This document shows, one piece after another, positions 50,640-59,383 of a stretch of 64,000 nt of DNA. Numbering within the stretch: position 1 is the first letter of the stretch; each line of letters begins with the position of its first letter. The stretch comes from Tritrichomonas musculus (Eukaryota; Parabasalia; Tritrichomonadida; Tritrichomonadidae). The stretch is taken from the NCBI GenBank assembly GCA_039105265.1, contig JAPFFF010000058.1:372001-436000 (forward strand). The letters run 5' to 3'. The position numbers were made by a program, and so were the translations under genes. The notes under the pieces are model-generated. The model was not told the origin of the DNA. It worked only from the letters and a program-made list of their open reading frames with translations, and searched no databases.

Positions 50640-53176
50640 GATTCCGCATTTTTATCCAAACGAAATCCATGCAAAACGAAAACTGCGGTATAAAAGAATT
50701 CGATTATCGATTTAAAGAATCTAAGCCAACAATTACACTTCCAATTAATTACTTCTCTGTTAAATCCAAAACCAAGCCAGAAACCTTACTTTACAACATT
50801 AATGTCCAAGTTAACTCTTGCGATACTTCCAACATCGATTTTACATATGGTGGCACAAATAATAATACATTTAAACCTCTATCCAAACGCTTCTGCGATA
50901 ATATTATCTTATATTTCGAATTACCTAAAGAAACAATTAACAACAATAAGGTATTGCAAGAATATGTAAACAAAGCAGATAACAATAATACAGAAACAAC
51001 AGATAACACAGATTCCGATACTTGGATAAACAAACTTCTTAAAGAAATTGCACCATTCCTTGCCGAAAATACAGAGAAAATTAAACGAATCTTTAATACA
51101 TTGGGAATCCAGATTAACAAAACACATATAAAGCCAACTCGTCCAGCACACGAAAACAATACGATTCGACAATATATTAAGGTCTCTCTGCCCGATATCG
51201 ATATCGAATTAATTTACAATCTAATTACTAATGCAACTGTTATCGATGTTCTAAACAAAGAAGGAATATTTATACACGATATCGATTTTACACAAGATTT
51301 CCACGGAGTTATTAATAAAGAATCTGTTATACATTATTTGTTAAAACAACCTAATTTCCGCATGCAAGGAGACTTTCCAGAAGAAATAGAAGACATAAAT
51401 TTACAAGATACATGTACAATATTATCTAACGATTGCTTTGTTGGAAAGAATTGTTTAACATTTATTTCGAAATCTACTTTTGGAACTGTTCGATATAAAT
51501 TCTACAACAAATTTGTACAGTCTATCGAATCTCCTTCTGTTAGAGGTAAGGTTGGAAACCATTATTCGGACTGGATAGATAACCCAGAACAAATATTAAA
51601 ACAAAGTATCTCTAAATGTGTCGAAACAGGTTTATTACGTTTGGAGATAACATTCTATATCCAAAATTGTGCTGTAACACAAGATTATATAAATAAACAT
51701 CTCGATTATCTTACAAACTTACTTCCACCTAACTTGTTATATTACAATAGTATTCCAAACCAATGGAAACTTATCCAATCTGCTATTAAATATAATTTAT
51801 TAATTCTGGATTTAGATAACAATCTTGGTTTGTACTCCTATTCGATAAACAAATGTACCAAAAAAATTAATGGTTTCTTTATTAAAGACATCTCGACAAA
51901 CAAGATTAGCAATCTAATTAAACTATATTCGTTTAACACTCCGATTATTGTTCTATCTATTAGAAGAAGTTTCGATAATCTATTAATCCAACAAACAACT
52001 CTGGAGAAGAAATTAATAAATAATGTCGATAAACGATTTGTAATGGAAGAATTAGAAACTTATCTTACAACTGGCTCGAAATACTTCTTTCCAAAGAAAT
52101 CGTTAAACGCAAATCCAGAAACTACTGGGCTAATCGATTCTCCAATCGTTCGTCTCCGAACACAACGTTCCAAATGTATTGGTAAACTTATTACAGGGCA
52201 CGTTCCTATAATCTTACGAGAAATCGATAACATTCCATTAGAGTTTCCAAACGATAAAGTAACAACGATTGCAAAAAAATATAAAGAAGAACAATCGGAG
52301 AAACTATTTATCGAATCTAATAAAGACCTAATCGAAACTCTAAACAAAGAAAATAATAAAACTAAAGAATCTGCTGCGCAAGAACAACTGGAACTAATAC
52401 GCAAACGAGAAGAACTATTGGCAACGAAAGAGAAGGAAGCTAAACTTCTAAACCATATTACCAATTCGTTCGATATACCACATTCTAATAAGAAGAAGTT
52501 AATAGAATTACCAGACAAGACCCATTTGTACATCTATGCTATTAAATTTATTACAACTAAGTATGGGAATACAGTACTTATTGCAACCAGCACCCAAACA
52601 TCGATTACAACAGAATCCCCATTAGATGTATATTGGGGCGTTAAGAGTATACTGGATTACACAAATTTACATAAAGAAATGTGGCAAATATTAAATTATA
52701 ATATGTATGGTTCTGCTTTCGGGAGGCCAATTATGGAAATCGAGAAGGATGGCTTCTATTACAACAAGAGTCGAAACAAATGCGCTCTAATTAATGTTGT
52801 AGATTGTAAAGAAACAAGTGGAGAAGCATTTGTACACTCCGAATTAACAGAAATTACGATAAGAAGAATAATAAGAGAGGAATTACCAGAAAACGAATTT
52901 CTATTAAAACACACTTATATTAACACTAAATCGGATAAAATAGATAATCTTGTTAAAGAAGGAGATGTTATCGAAGTATTTAATACATTCTCTTATCGCA
53001 ATAGTAATCTCGTAGAATTTAAAATAAGGGGTAAAGAGGATATTATATCTGCTAAGAGCAACAAGTTTCTAGACGATATAATTGTTGGGAAGGAGAATAG
53101 ATTCTCTATTGTAGCTGGTATAGTTAAGACGCATCCAGTTTCCAAACGGAAATGTATTTCGTTTAAAGGAGCTTAA
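50615..53176 (+). CDS. Large cassette protein, possible replication protein
   Basis: 853 residues from ATG 50615, which lies in the terminal repeat. I do not recognise the family firmly. The first 480 residues include HDIDFTQDFHG (about 220), a KFYNKF...ES...VGNH...W...PEQIL block and GLLRLEITFY (about 345). This layout recalls the ends of phage-type rolling-circle Rep proteins (YxK... LRxE), although no HxH metal motif is seen. A Glu/Lys coiled coil follows (about 560-620). The C-terminal part (about 635-700) has LYIYAIKFITTKYGNTVLI, the TKYG pattern of OB-fold-like DNA-binding domains in some mobile elements. A replication initiator with a DNA-binding tail is a guess. The frame is intact. 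It starts the run of four genes. Confidence 0.65.
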   Translation: MFKKRFVKRFRIFIQTKSMQNENCGIKEFDYRFKESKPTITLPINYFSVKSKTKPETLLYNINVQVNSCDTSNIDFTYGGTNNNTFKPLSKRFCDNIILYFELPKETINNNKVLQEYVNKADNNNTETTDNTDSDTWINKLLKEIAPFLAENTEKIKRIFNTLGIQINKTHIKPTRPAHENNTIRQYIKVSLPDIDIELIYNLITNATVIDVLNKEGIFIHDIDFTQDFHGVINKESVIHYLLKQPNFRMQGDFPEEIEDINLQDTCTILSNDCFVGKNCLTFISKSTFGTVRYKFYNKFVQSIESPSVRGKVGNHYSDWIDNPEQILKQSISKCVETGLLRLEITFYIQNCAVTQDYINKHLDYLTNLLPPNLLYYNSIPNQWKLIQSAIKYNLLILDLDNNLGLYSYSINKCTKKINGFFIKDISTNKISNLIKLYSFNTPIIVLSIRRSFDNLLIQQTTLEKKLINNVDKRFVMEELETYLTTGSKYFFPKKSLNANPETTGLIDSPIVRLRTQRSKCIGKLITGHVPIILREIDNIPLEFPNDKVTTIAKKYKEEQSEKLFIESNKDLIETLNKENNKTKESAAQEQLELIRKREELLATKEKEAKLLNHITNSFDIPHSNKKKLIELPDKTHLYIYAIKFITTKYGNTVLIATSTQTSITTESPLDVYWGVKSILDYTNLHKEMWQILNYNMYGSAFGRPIMEIEKDGFYYNKSRNKCALINVVDCKETSGEAFVHSELTEITIRRIIREELPENEFLLKHTYINTKSDKIDNLVKEGDVIEVFNTFSYRNSNLVEFKIRGKEDIISAKSNKFLDDIIVGKENRFSIVAGIVKTHPVSKRKCISFKGA

Positions 53177-53226
53177 TTAGAATTAATTTTCGATAATTAA
53201 TTTTAAAGAGAAAGATATTTTTTTAT

Positions 53227-53580
53227 ATGTATTTAATGGGAAACGTTTGTAAATATACTTTGGAACGGCCCTTTGGGCCTAAGGCACTTCGTGCCGAGCA
53301 CATGGACGATATCTGCAAATACACAAGATACACTAAATACGAGCAATTTGGTATTGTTGTAATCGATTTTATAAATCGAGATGTTATCGCTTGTTATACT
53401 AAAGAGACTGGTGTAATACTACTTTACAAAACAAAACAAGACAATTGTTCTAAAAAAACATTTCCAAAAGGATATCTTGGTAAATACAAAACAATCTATT
53501 ACAAACCATCTTTCGGCAAAACCGGCGAAGCCGAAATAGATGGAATATTAATGTCGACATCTTGTTTCGGCATAAATTAA
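53227..53580 (+). CDS. Small cassette protein containing an in-frame double hairpin
   Basis: 117 residues from ATG 53227, 50 bases after the large gene. The family is unknown. The sequence is basic with several YK/TK motifs, and TKYEQFGIVVIDF faintly repeats the TKYG pattern of the large protein's C-terminus, so it may be another small OB-like protein. A G+C-rich insertion near 53268-53297 is two adjacent hairpins, GGCCCTTTGGGCC and GGCACTTCGTGCC, read through in frame as RPFGPKALRAE. A third hairpin-like patch, TTCGGCAAAACCGGCGAAGC, lies near 53514. Confidence 0.6.
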   Translation: MYLMGNVCKYTLERPFGPKALRAEHMDDICKYTRYTKYEQFGIVVIDFINRDVIACYTKETGVILLYKTKQDNCSKKTFPKGYLGKYKTIYYKPSFGKTGEAEIDGILMSTSCFGIN

Positions 53581-53614
53581 CGCAAATAAGTGTATAACAC
53601 GTTTATTACATAAA

Positions 53615-53636
53615 CCATTACATTATGCATTTTTTT
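53615..53636 (+). promoter_or_regulatory. Candidate cassette promoter, copy 1
   Basis: CCATTACATTATGC followed by a T-run, ending 16 bases before the ATG of the 139-residue gene. A near-identical block precedes the next gene (54078-54098), and a T-run directly precedes the ATG of the 117-residue gene. Confidence 0.45.
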
Positions 53637-53652
53637 GTTCCCAAATATCGAT

Positions 53653-54072
53653 ATGGAAAGCTATTTCGACGCAGTCGGCGGAGCAGAAAGCGATTCTTAT
53701 AATTATTCGGACCACGTAGACGGCAAATATACAGACAATAATTCTCCAAAAGAAATCCCAGAATTAATATTTCTACCAGATAATCCGATAATTAATGTCT
53801 TATTGGAAATCGAAAGAGAAGAGTCTTCCAAATTAATATTAGAACAAGTGGATAACGATTTATGGCAAGATTGTGTAGAAAATATGTTTCGAAACATATT
53901 GGAGAAACAAATTAATAAGCTTATCGAGTGTAATCTACCAAAAGAGATAATGGAGCAGGTACTTGTTTTAAAAGAGAATTTTAAAAGAAAAGTTTGCACA
54001 CAAGATTTAGAAGAAAGACTGTACAACATTTGTAAACAAATTTGCATGCTAGATGCACAATATTATTCTTAA
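53653..54072 (+). CDS. Acidic cassette protein of unknown function
   Basis: 139 residues from ATG 53653; the reading frame extends six codons upstream but without an ATG. The N-terminal third is Asp/Ser/Tyr-rich and acidic (SYFDAVGGAESDSYNYSDHVD). The rest is amphipathic helix with Leu, Glu and Cys (DLWQDCVENMFRNILEKQIN, ERLYNICKQICML). No known domain is recognised. Gene order, the shared upstream motif and co-orientation tie it to the cassette. Confidence 0.6.
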   Translation: MESYFDAVGGAESDSYNYSDHVDGKYTDNNSPKEIPELIFLPDNPIINVLLEIEREESSKLILEQVDNDLWQDCVENMFRNILEKQINKLIECNLPKEIMEQVLVLKENFKRKVCTQDLEERLYNICKQICMLDAQYYS

Positions 54073-54077
54073 ATAAG

Positions 54078-54098
54078 CCATTACATAAGTGTTTTTTT
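54078..54098 (+). promoter_or_regulatory. Candidate cassette promoter, copy 2
   Basis: CCATTACATAAGTG followed by a T-run, 8 bases before the ATG at 54107. It matches copy 1 at 53615-53636 in sequence and in distance from the start codon. Confidence 0.45.
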
Positions 54099-54106
54099 AT
54101 AACCAA

Positions 54107-54562
54107 ATGGATAAGATGGAAGACCAAATGGATAAGATGGAAGACCAAATGGAACAACAAACGGAGGAAGAATTAAATAACAAAAATTTACAAAACAATA
54201 TTACAGAAGAAGAATTTCGAGATGCACTTAACAAAATTGGTGCTTATAGAACAAATATGTCCCAAAAAAGAAGAGCTAATTGGAACGCTTATATGCGAAA
54301 ATACAATGCAAGAAAGAAAGTGGAACGCGAACAAAAAGAGAAGGAAATAAGTCTGCAATTTAATAAATCTTATAAATCTTACGATAAAGAGGATGTTAAT
54401 AAATGTTTATCGGACTGTATTCGTGTTCTAACATCGATTCTAAACAGAAATATAGAACGTATACCGCAATATCGAATAGAACAAATTAATAAAGAAGCAA
54501 ATAATCGAGATATGTTAGACTATATAAATGCACTAATGGATACTGTAAAGAAATTATTGTAA
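54107..54562 (+). CDS. Coiled-coil, basic cassette protein
   Basis: 151 residues from ATG 54107. It opens with a short tandem repeat, MDKMEDQMDKMEDQM, then a Glu/Gln-rich stretch, then a basic segment (MSQKRRANWNAYMRKYNARK) and helical C-terminal half (DCIRVLTSILNRNIERIPQY). The RRANWNAYMRKYNARK part resembles a basic DNA- or RNA-binding helix but fits no family I can name. It ends 14 bases before the right terminal repeat. Confidence 0.6.
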   Translation: MDKMEDQMDKMEDQMEQQTEEELNNKNLQNNITEEEFRDALNKIGAYRTNMSQKRRANWNAYMRKYNARKKVEREQKEKEISLQFNKSYKSYDKEDVNKCLSDCIRVLTSILNRNIERIPQYRIEQINKEANNRDMLDYINALMDTVKKLL

Positions 54563-54576
54563 ATTATTTTTTTGGA

Positions 54577-54895
54577 GTTTTACAAATCGCTTTTTAAACA
54601 TTATTTTGGTAATAATTTTATTAATTCGTTTGTTAATCGATTTGCTAATTAGATTTGTTAATTCGTTTGGTAATTCGATTGTTAATTGGTTTTGCTAATT
54701 AATGTTGGAATTGGTTTATATATATATAGATTGCTAGTTCGTTTAGCAAATCGATTTGGATAATTAATGTTACAATTCGATTGGTTAACAGATTTGCTAA
54801 TTAGATTGCTAATTAGATTTGTAAATTAATTTATAAAATTATTTATTAAATTATTACCGCAGAACTTCGTTTCGCACTTTTCGTTGGGACCCTTT
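54577..54895 (-). repeat. Right terminal inverted repeat of the cassette
   Basis: Mirrors 50321-50639, and is followed almost directly by the right terminal repeat of the Polinton. Confidence 0.85.
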
Positions 54896-54897
54896 AT

Positions 54898-55137
54898 GAC
54901 TATGGCGTAAAGCGCCGAAATTAAATCCCGAATTAACTTTGAAATAAATTTTAAAATGAGTGTTTAGCGCTTTATGACAGGCCTTGTTCTACAACAGATT
55001 ATGGAGGCTAATTAAAATTTAAACCCTGTGGATAATTTTTTCGTTAATTTTCAAAATGAGGTTTTGAGCTTGGTTCCTGGTATTGGGAGACCTGGAAAAA
55101 TTATTCGACCCGCCATTCGGGACATACTATTACTACT
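54898..55137 (-). repeat. Right terminal inverted repeat of the Polinton
   Basis: Mirrors 47121-47360. It ends ...CATACTATTACTACT, followed directly by the duplicated AAGGAT. Confidence 0.9.
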
Positions 55138-55143
55138 AAGGAT

Positions 55144-55469
55144 GTAAAATATTATAAGAATTTCACTAAATAAACGCCTATATATTAAAAAATTCATATT
55201 TATAATTTATAAAATTCTTGATATTTTTATTATTATTAAAAATTTAAAGGAACACTATTTACAACTTTTCTGATATGAAATTAAAGTTTTACATTATTAT
55301 TTTTGCTTCGTCTTTTGAATTCATAAAAAATAATCATCTATAAAATTATAGAAATATTAATTCTAGAAAAATATAAATCTTTTCAAAAAGACAAATATCA
55401 ATACAAATATACTACGCTTTGAAATTCATTATAAGAAATTTTTAAGAAATATGAAATTTTTAATATAAA
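55144..55469. other. hAT interior between two insertions
   Basis: About 326 AT-rich bases between the Polinton's right duplication and the TA-flanked element. No gene visible. Confidence 0.5.
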
Positions 55470-56459
55470 TACCCTGTCAAATTTTCCTTTTTTAGAATTG
55501 CGGGGATTTATATGTCAAGAGATAAAAACTCTGAATAATTTGAATAAAAATAATTTTCCTCAGAAAAAAAAAAATTCTTTGAATATTTAGAAAAAGTGAA
55601 TTTTTTTTTTTCCTCACAATTTTTATAGATGGTTACATTTTATGTATGTTTAGATTTAAAATCATCAATTATTTATTAAAAATCAAAGCCTCACTTTATT
55701 TTTGCGAAAATTCCTCTGGAATATAATATCAGCATATATAGCTTTATTGTTTGTGCGTATTAGTTTGTCATGGCTGCCGAATATTTTTTTAATTAATTTC
55801 AGATATCTTCTTGTGATTTAGAGATAAAGCAATGATTCCTTATGCAAATATTCCTAAAATAATATGATCTTTTGATTTGTTGAATAATAAAGCGAAAATA
55901 GGATTTTTCTTTCAAAAAGTTTACGTGTATTAGTTTTTGATCTGATGATATCTTGATATGTGATTAATAATATATTTTGATATTTTATATTTAATTTAAT
56001 CATTATATGTAATTATTAAAAATATGAATAATACAAAAAATTATTTTTGATCATATATCGATATATTTCAAGTATGATAAAAATAGGTAAATACAATATT
56101 TTTATATGCAGAGTATTATTTTACCGAATGTTGATAATGATTTGACTATTTAGGAGATTAAATAAAAAGGAAACAAATGAAAACAAAAAGAAAATAATTT
56201 CAATGATATTGTGAGATGATAGAAAAAGTTAAAATTTTTGATTAGGATGAAATACCGATATCTATTGATATTATCTCAATTATAGTTTATGTATTTATTA
56301 ATTAAAAGGTAGATAATGTTTTTGATTGTAGATAATTTTATATATTTAAGAAATAATTCAAAATTAATAAAAAATAGAAAAATAAAAATTGACTTCATTT
56401 TGTTTTTGGTTTCAGAGAGTATAAAAACATATTTTTAATATTTAATTGATACCTATGAG

Positions 56460-56552
56460 ATACAAAGTCTCACACATTAGCAGACACGCCGGCCGATGCT
56501 GATTGTATATCAGCATCGGCCGGCGTGTCTGCTAATGTGTGAGACTTTGTAT
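56460..56552. repeat. Perfect hairpin, 44-bp arms and 5-base loop
   Basis: 56460-56503 is the exact reverse complement of 56509-56552; the loop is TGTAT. The arms are far richer in G+C than anything nearby (for instance ACGCCGGCCGATGC). No mismatch has accumulated in 44 pairs. Confidence 0.97.
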
Positions 56553-56625
56553 AGCGAATATGTGTTGCATTGATTGTGCGTGTGATTTGCGTTGTTGGTT
56601 GGTCGAGCGGGGAAGTGCCTGCCGA
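56549..56625 (+). repeat. Direct duplication, copy 1
   Basis: A degenerate match to 57151-57222, both ending in a GGTCRAGCGGGGAARTG block. The GGTCGAGCGG part resembles a class II tRNA A box, but no tRNA follows. Confidence 0.6.
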
Positions 56626-57150
56626 TCGACGTTCATCTGATTATTTAAAATCAAAATAGAACTGTTTATATAATAAAATCGAGATATTCTTCTGTGTTCG
56701 TTTCTGTATTCGTTTCCGTGTTCATGTATTCCGTTCTGTACGTTTGTCTTTCGAATCCTGCATCTTCAAATATAAGTAAAGTATAACCATCTGTAAAATA
56801 AAGTCTTTAAGGTCTTCCGTGTTCGCTTCTGTATTCATTAACGTGCTTGCAAATAAATTTCTTCAAATAAATATCTTAATTTTAAAAAAAAAAAAAAAGA
56901 AAAAGAAAAACATAAATAATATATTATTAAAACTAATAAAATAAAAGATACGTTCCAAAAAAGAAATAAATAGTCTTAAAAAAGAATACAAAGAGATAAG
57001 ATAAGATAAAAATGAAAAAAGTATAAATGTTAAATAATTTGAGTGCTAATGTTATGAATTGAATGAGAATAATTTGATTAACAATATTAAGGTAGAATTT
57101 TGATAATTAGTATTGATATAAAGTTGATGAATAGGTTGCAAAGCGAAATG

Positions 57151-57222
57151 TTCTATAGAAAATATGTGTTACGTTAATTGTACATGCGAATGATATGCCT
57201 CGTTGGTCAAGCGGGGAAATGT
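57151..57222 (+). repeat. Direct duplication, copy 2
   Basis: The second copy of the block at 56549-56625, about 75 percent alike by eye, 600 bases downstream. The duplication predates the perfect hairpin, which borders only copy 1. Confidence 0.6.
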
Positions 57223-57646
57223 TTGAAAATTAAAATTCAATTGAGTAAAAAAATTCGTTTGTGCTTAAACTAATGCTTTTATTTTTGTTTGTTTGAGATG
57301 TATGATGAGCGATTTAGTACTTTTGCTGGTGGAGTGACTTTCCTCTCACCAGATGATGTTGAATAATTCAGCATTTCCTGGTGAGGCAGCTGTAAAACGA
57401 AAAGTGGATAAAAAAATAAGTAATAGTAAAGTTATTGCTATTAAAGGTAGATCAGCGATCTTTTTCCCAAATGTAAATATAGGTCACAATAAAGATATGA
57501 AAAAAGAGCACTTTTTTAAATTGACTACATTTAGAAAAAGTTGGTATGCCAGTGTACGTTTATTTTTTACTAATCCCCGCAATTCTAAAAAAGGAAAATT
57601 TGACAGGGTATTTAAAACTTTTATACAAATTTACTTTCCATTATTA

Positions 57647-59383
57647 CTATTCATACTCATCATTTTCCATAATCTCTTCCTCTTCATCCAATTCTTCCTT
57701 TTGATTATCAGGCCAATTACCGATTCGGTCAAAGTATTCTTTTGGCATCTCTTGATCAACATAAAAGCTAACAATGAGGTTTGTACGCAAACTTTCAGGA
57801 CTTAGTCTGGTTTGCTTTTTATGGAAAATATCTCTCATCCTCGCGAAGACACGTTCAGCACCTGCTTCCGAGGATGGGAGAACTTGAAGCAAATCAATGA
57901 ATTTAGCCAAATCAATGTACATCGTTTCATTTGACGAATATTCTGAAATAAGGCTTTTCAATTCTTGTGGAGAAGGAAATTGATGAATTTCATCATTTGC
58001 TGGAACATAATGTTTCATCATTATATCAAAAGCTGTTAAAACCGTTTTAAAATCAAGTTTCATTTTAGCACATATTTTTTGGATTGTCTTTTCGAAGCTA
58101 TGTATAAACTTCATTTCATTATCAAATTTTCTTTTACTTTCTTCATCTGAAGTATCAATAGCTGATAATGGTATATGTGGGAATCTTTCCCTTTTTTCAT
58201 TTATTCCTGCATTTGTAGTAAAGTAGCAGAGCTTTGATATTTCAATGTCAGCAGTTATTGAAAAACGTTTTCGTATTAATGAAAGTAATTTTTTAGATCT
58301 CTTTGTATTCAAAACTTCCAATTTTGATTCAAGAGCTCGAAATTCAATAAAAACATTAGCTTGATTGAAGTTATCTGTTTCACATTTAATCGTAAATTCA
58401 TAGATTGGTCTTAATTCTTTTTGAAGTTGCAATAAATCAAACATATTAAAAAAGCCAATTTCGTTTATATTGAATAAAGAAGAAATGGCACCAACATTTG
58501 AAATGATGTATGATAAAGTAATAAACACAGAATTCCACCTCTGCTTTTGTAGAGGTGGAAATGATGCTATATTCAATCTCTTAATATCAGCTTTTGATAA
58601 AAATGAAATTTTGGTTGGTATTACTTTGATCTTCTCTATAAGATTTGAATAATAATTATCAACATTTTTTAAGTCTTTAAGCGCAAGCTGAATAGTATGA
58701 CACGAGCAACTAACTCGTACCATACTGAGAGGAATAAAATCATCAAGGACCAAATCGTCGTCTTAAAAAAATTTACGAAAATTTTGCGCATTGTCTGTGC
58801 AAGCAGCCACTACTTTTCCATTAGCCTTTTTTTGAATTTTATCAGAAATTTGTTCTATCTGATACTTTATATCGTTAGATGTGGTCTTCTCAAAAACCCT
58901 CACATCTAACACTTGAAATTTATTATTTTCGAGAGTTCTATGCATGAAACCTACAGCTAACCATTTTGTATGGTTTACTGTACCGCCGTCTAATATCAAA
59001 GACACAGACTTTTCTCTTGCTTTCAAATAATTGAAATCAACGATTTGCTGGCACATTTCGTTAAGGATATTTTGGTTTGTTTTTGCTGACTTCAGCGTTG
59101 ATGGTGGTAACAAATCAGTAAGTAAACAGTCACTAAGAGCAGCCATTGGAATTCCATGGCAACATTTCCAAATCAAGATTCTTTCAGTAGATTTATTTAT
59201 TAATTTTCCTTTATATGTGAAAATAGATTTTTCTTCATTATCATCTTCAGGATGATGCTTTTTATAGTGCCTACATACATTTGATTGACAAGTATATTCA
59301 CTTCGGCAAATGGAACATACGTATTTTCCACTCACATCTTTGAAATATGGTAGTGTTTTCTGGTTTTTCCTTTGGCTAGTCAT
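57647..59383 (-). pseudogene. hAT transposase with one in-frame stop
   Basis: From ATG 59383 the frame runs 206 codons to a TAA at 58763-58765, then stays open in the same frame to 57647. The first part has a BED-type zinc finger (CSICRSEYTC...CRHYKKHHP, about residues 23-44), the first catalytic Asp in SLILDGGTVNHTKWLAV, and AACTDNAQNF with the second. The second part has CSCHTIQLALKDLKN and the C-terminal dimerisation signature LPSSEAGAERVFARM, with the catalytic Glu region. The layout is standard hAT (Ac/Tam3/hobo). Only the single stop interrupts about 575 codons, so the copy is nearly intact. Confidence 0.87.

Larger units (their letters stand above)
50321..54895 (+). mobile_element. Unclassified 4.57 kb cassette with 319-bp terminal inverted repeats, inside the Polinton
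   Basis: Ends AAAGGGTCCCAACGAAAAGT (50321) and its mirror (54895) continue for about 319 bases each (50321-50639 and 54577-54895), with few differences. Four genes on the plus strand fill the interior with short gaps: 853, 117, 139 and 151 codons. The style differs from the Polinton host: many TCG and CGA triplets, and repeated AAATCGATTTGC/AATTAGCAAA words in the arms. No target duplication is apparent at its borders. It looks whole. I find no transposase, integrase, capsid or reverse transcriptase in it. It could be a satellite element of the Polinton, an unknown linear replicon or a gene module. Confidence 0.7.
47121..55137 (+). mobile_element. Polinton/Maverick (fossil, incomplete), 8.0 kb, 6-bp duplication AAGGAT
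   Basis: Terminal inverted repeats of about 240 bases start AGTAGTAATAGTATGTCCCG at 47121 and mirror the end at 55137. The 6-mer AAGGAT at 47115-47120 and 55138-55143 is the typical Polinton target duplication. The element is less than half the usual 15-20 kb. It holds only part of a protein-primed DNA polymerase B gene and a 4.57 kb foreign-looking cassette. I see no integrase, ATPase, protease or capsid gene. It is incomplete, with one major interruption. The near-identical ends and perfect duplication indicate a young insertion into the hAT element. Confidence 0.87.
55472..57608. mobile_element. TA-flanked 2.1 kb element (Tc1/mariner-like, non-autonomous)
   Basis: Inverted ends of about 37 bases begin CCCTGTCAAATTTTCC at 55472 and close at 57608, with TA on both sides. 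No transposase is recognised inside. The interior has a perfect long hairpin (56460-56552), a field of 12-bp repeats near 56690-56760, and an about 70-bp direct duplication (56549-56625 and 57151-57222) containing GAGCGGGGAA or AAGCGGGGAA. It landed 38 bases 3' of the hAT transposase stop. Confidence 0.72.

Noticed and set aside
50321-54895. Cassette as a group of ordinary Polinton genes
   Set aside because: Not fully excluded, but it has its own long inverted repeats and none of the four proteins resembles capsid, ATPase, protease or integrase, so I list it separately.
56605-56765. tRNA gene or tRNA-derived SINE
   Set aside because: GGTCGAGCGG resembles an A box and TTCGAATCC a B box, but they are about 145 bases apart and no cloverleaf can be formed.
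57353-57805. 150-codon frame across the right end of the 2.1 kb element
   Set aside because: It runs through the terminal repeat and antisense through the hAT transposase; only its first 85 codons lie in the element and match nothing I know.
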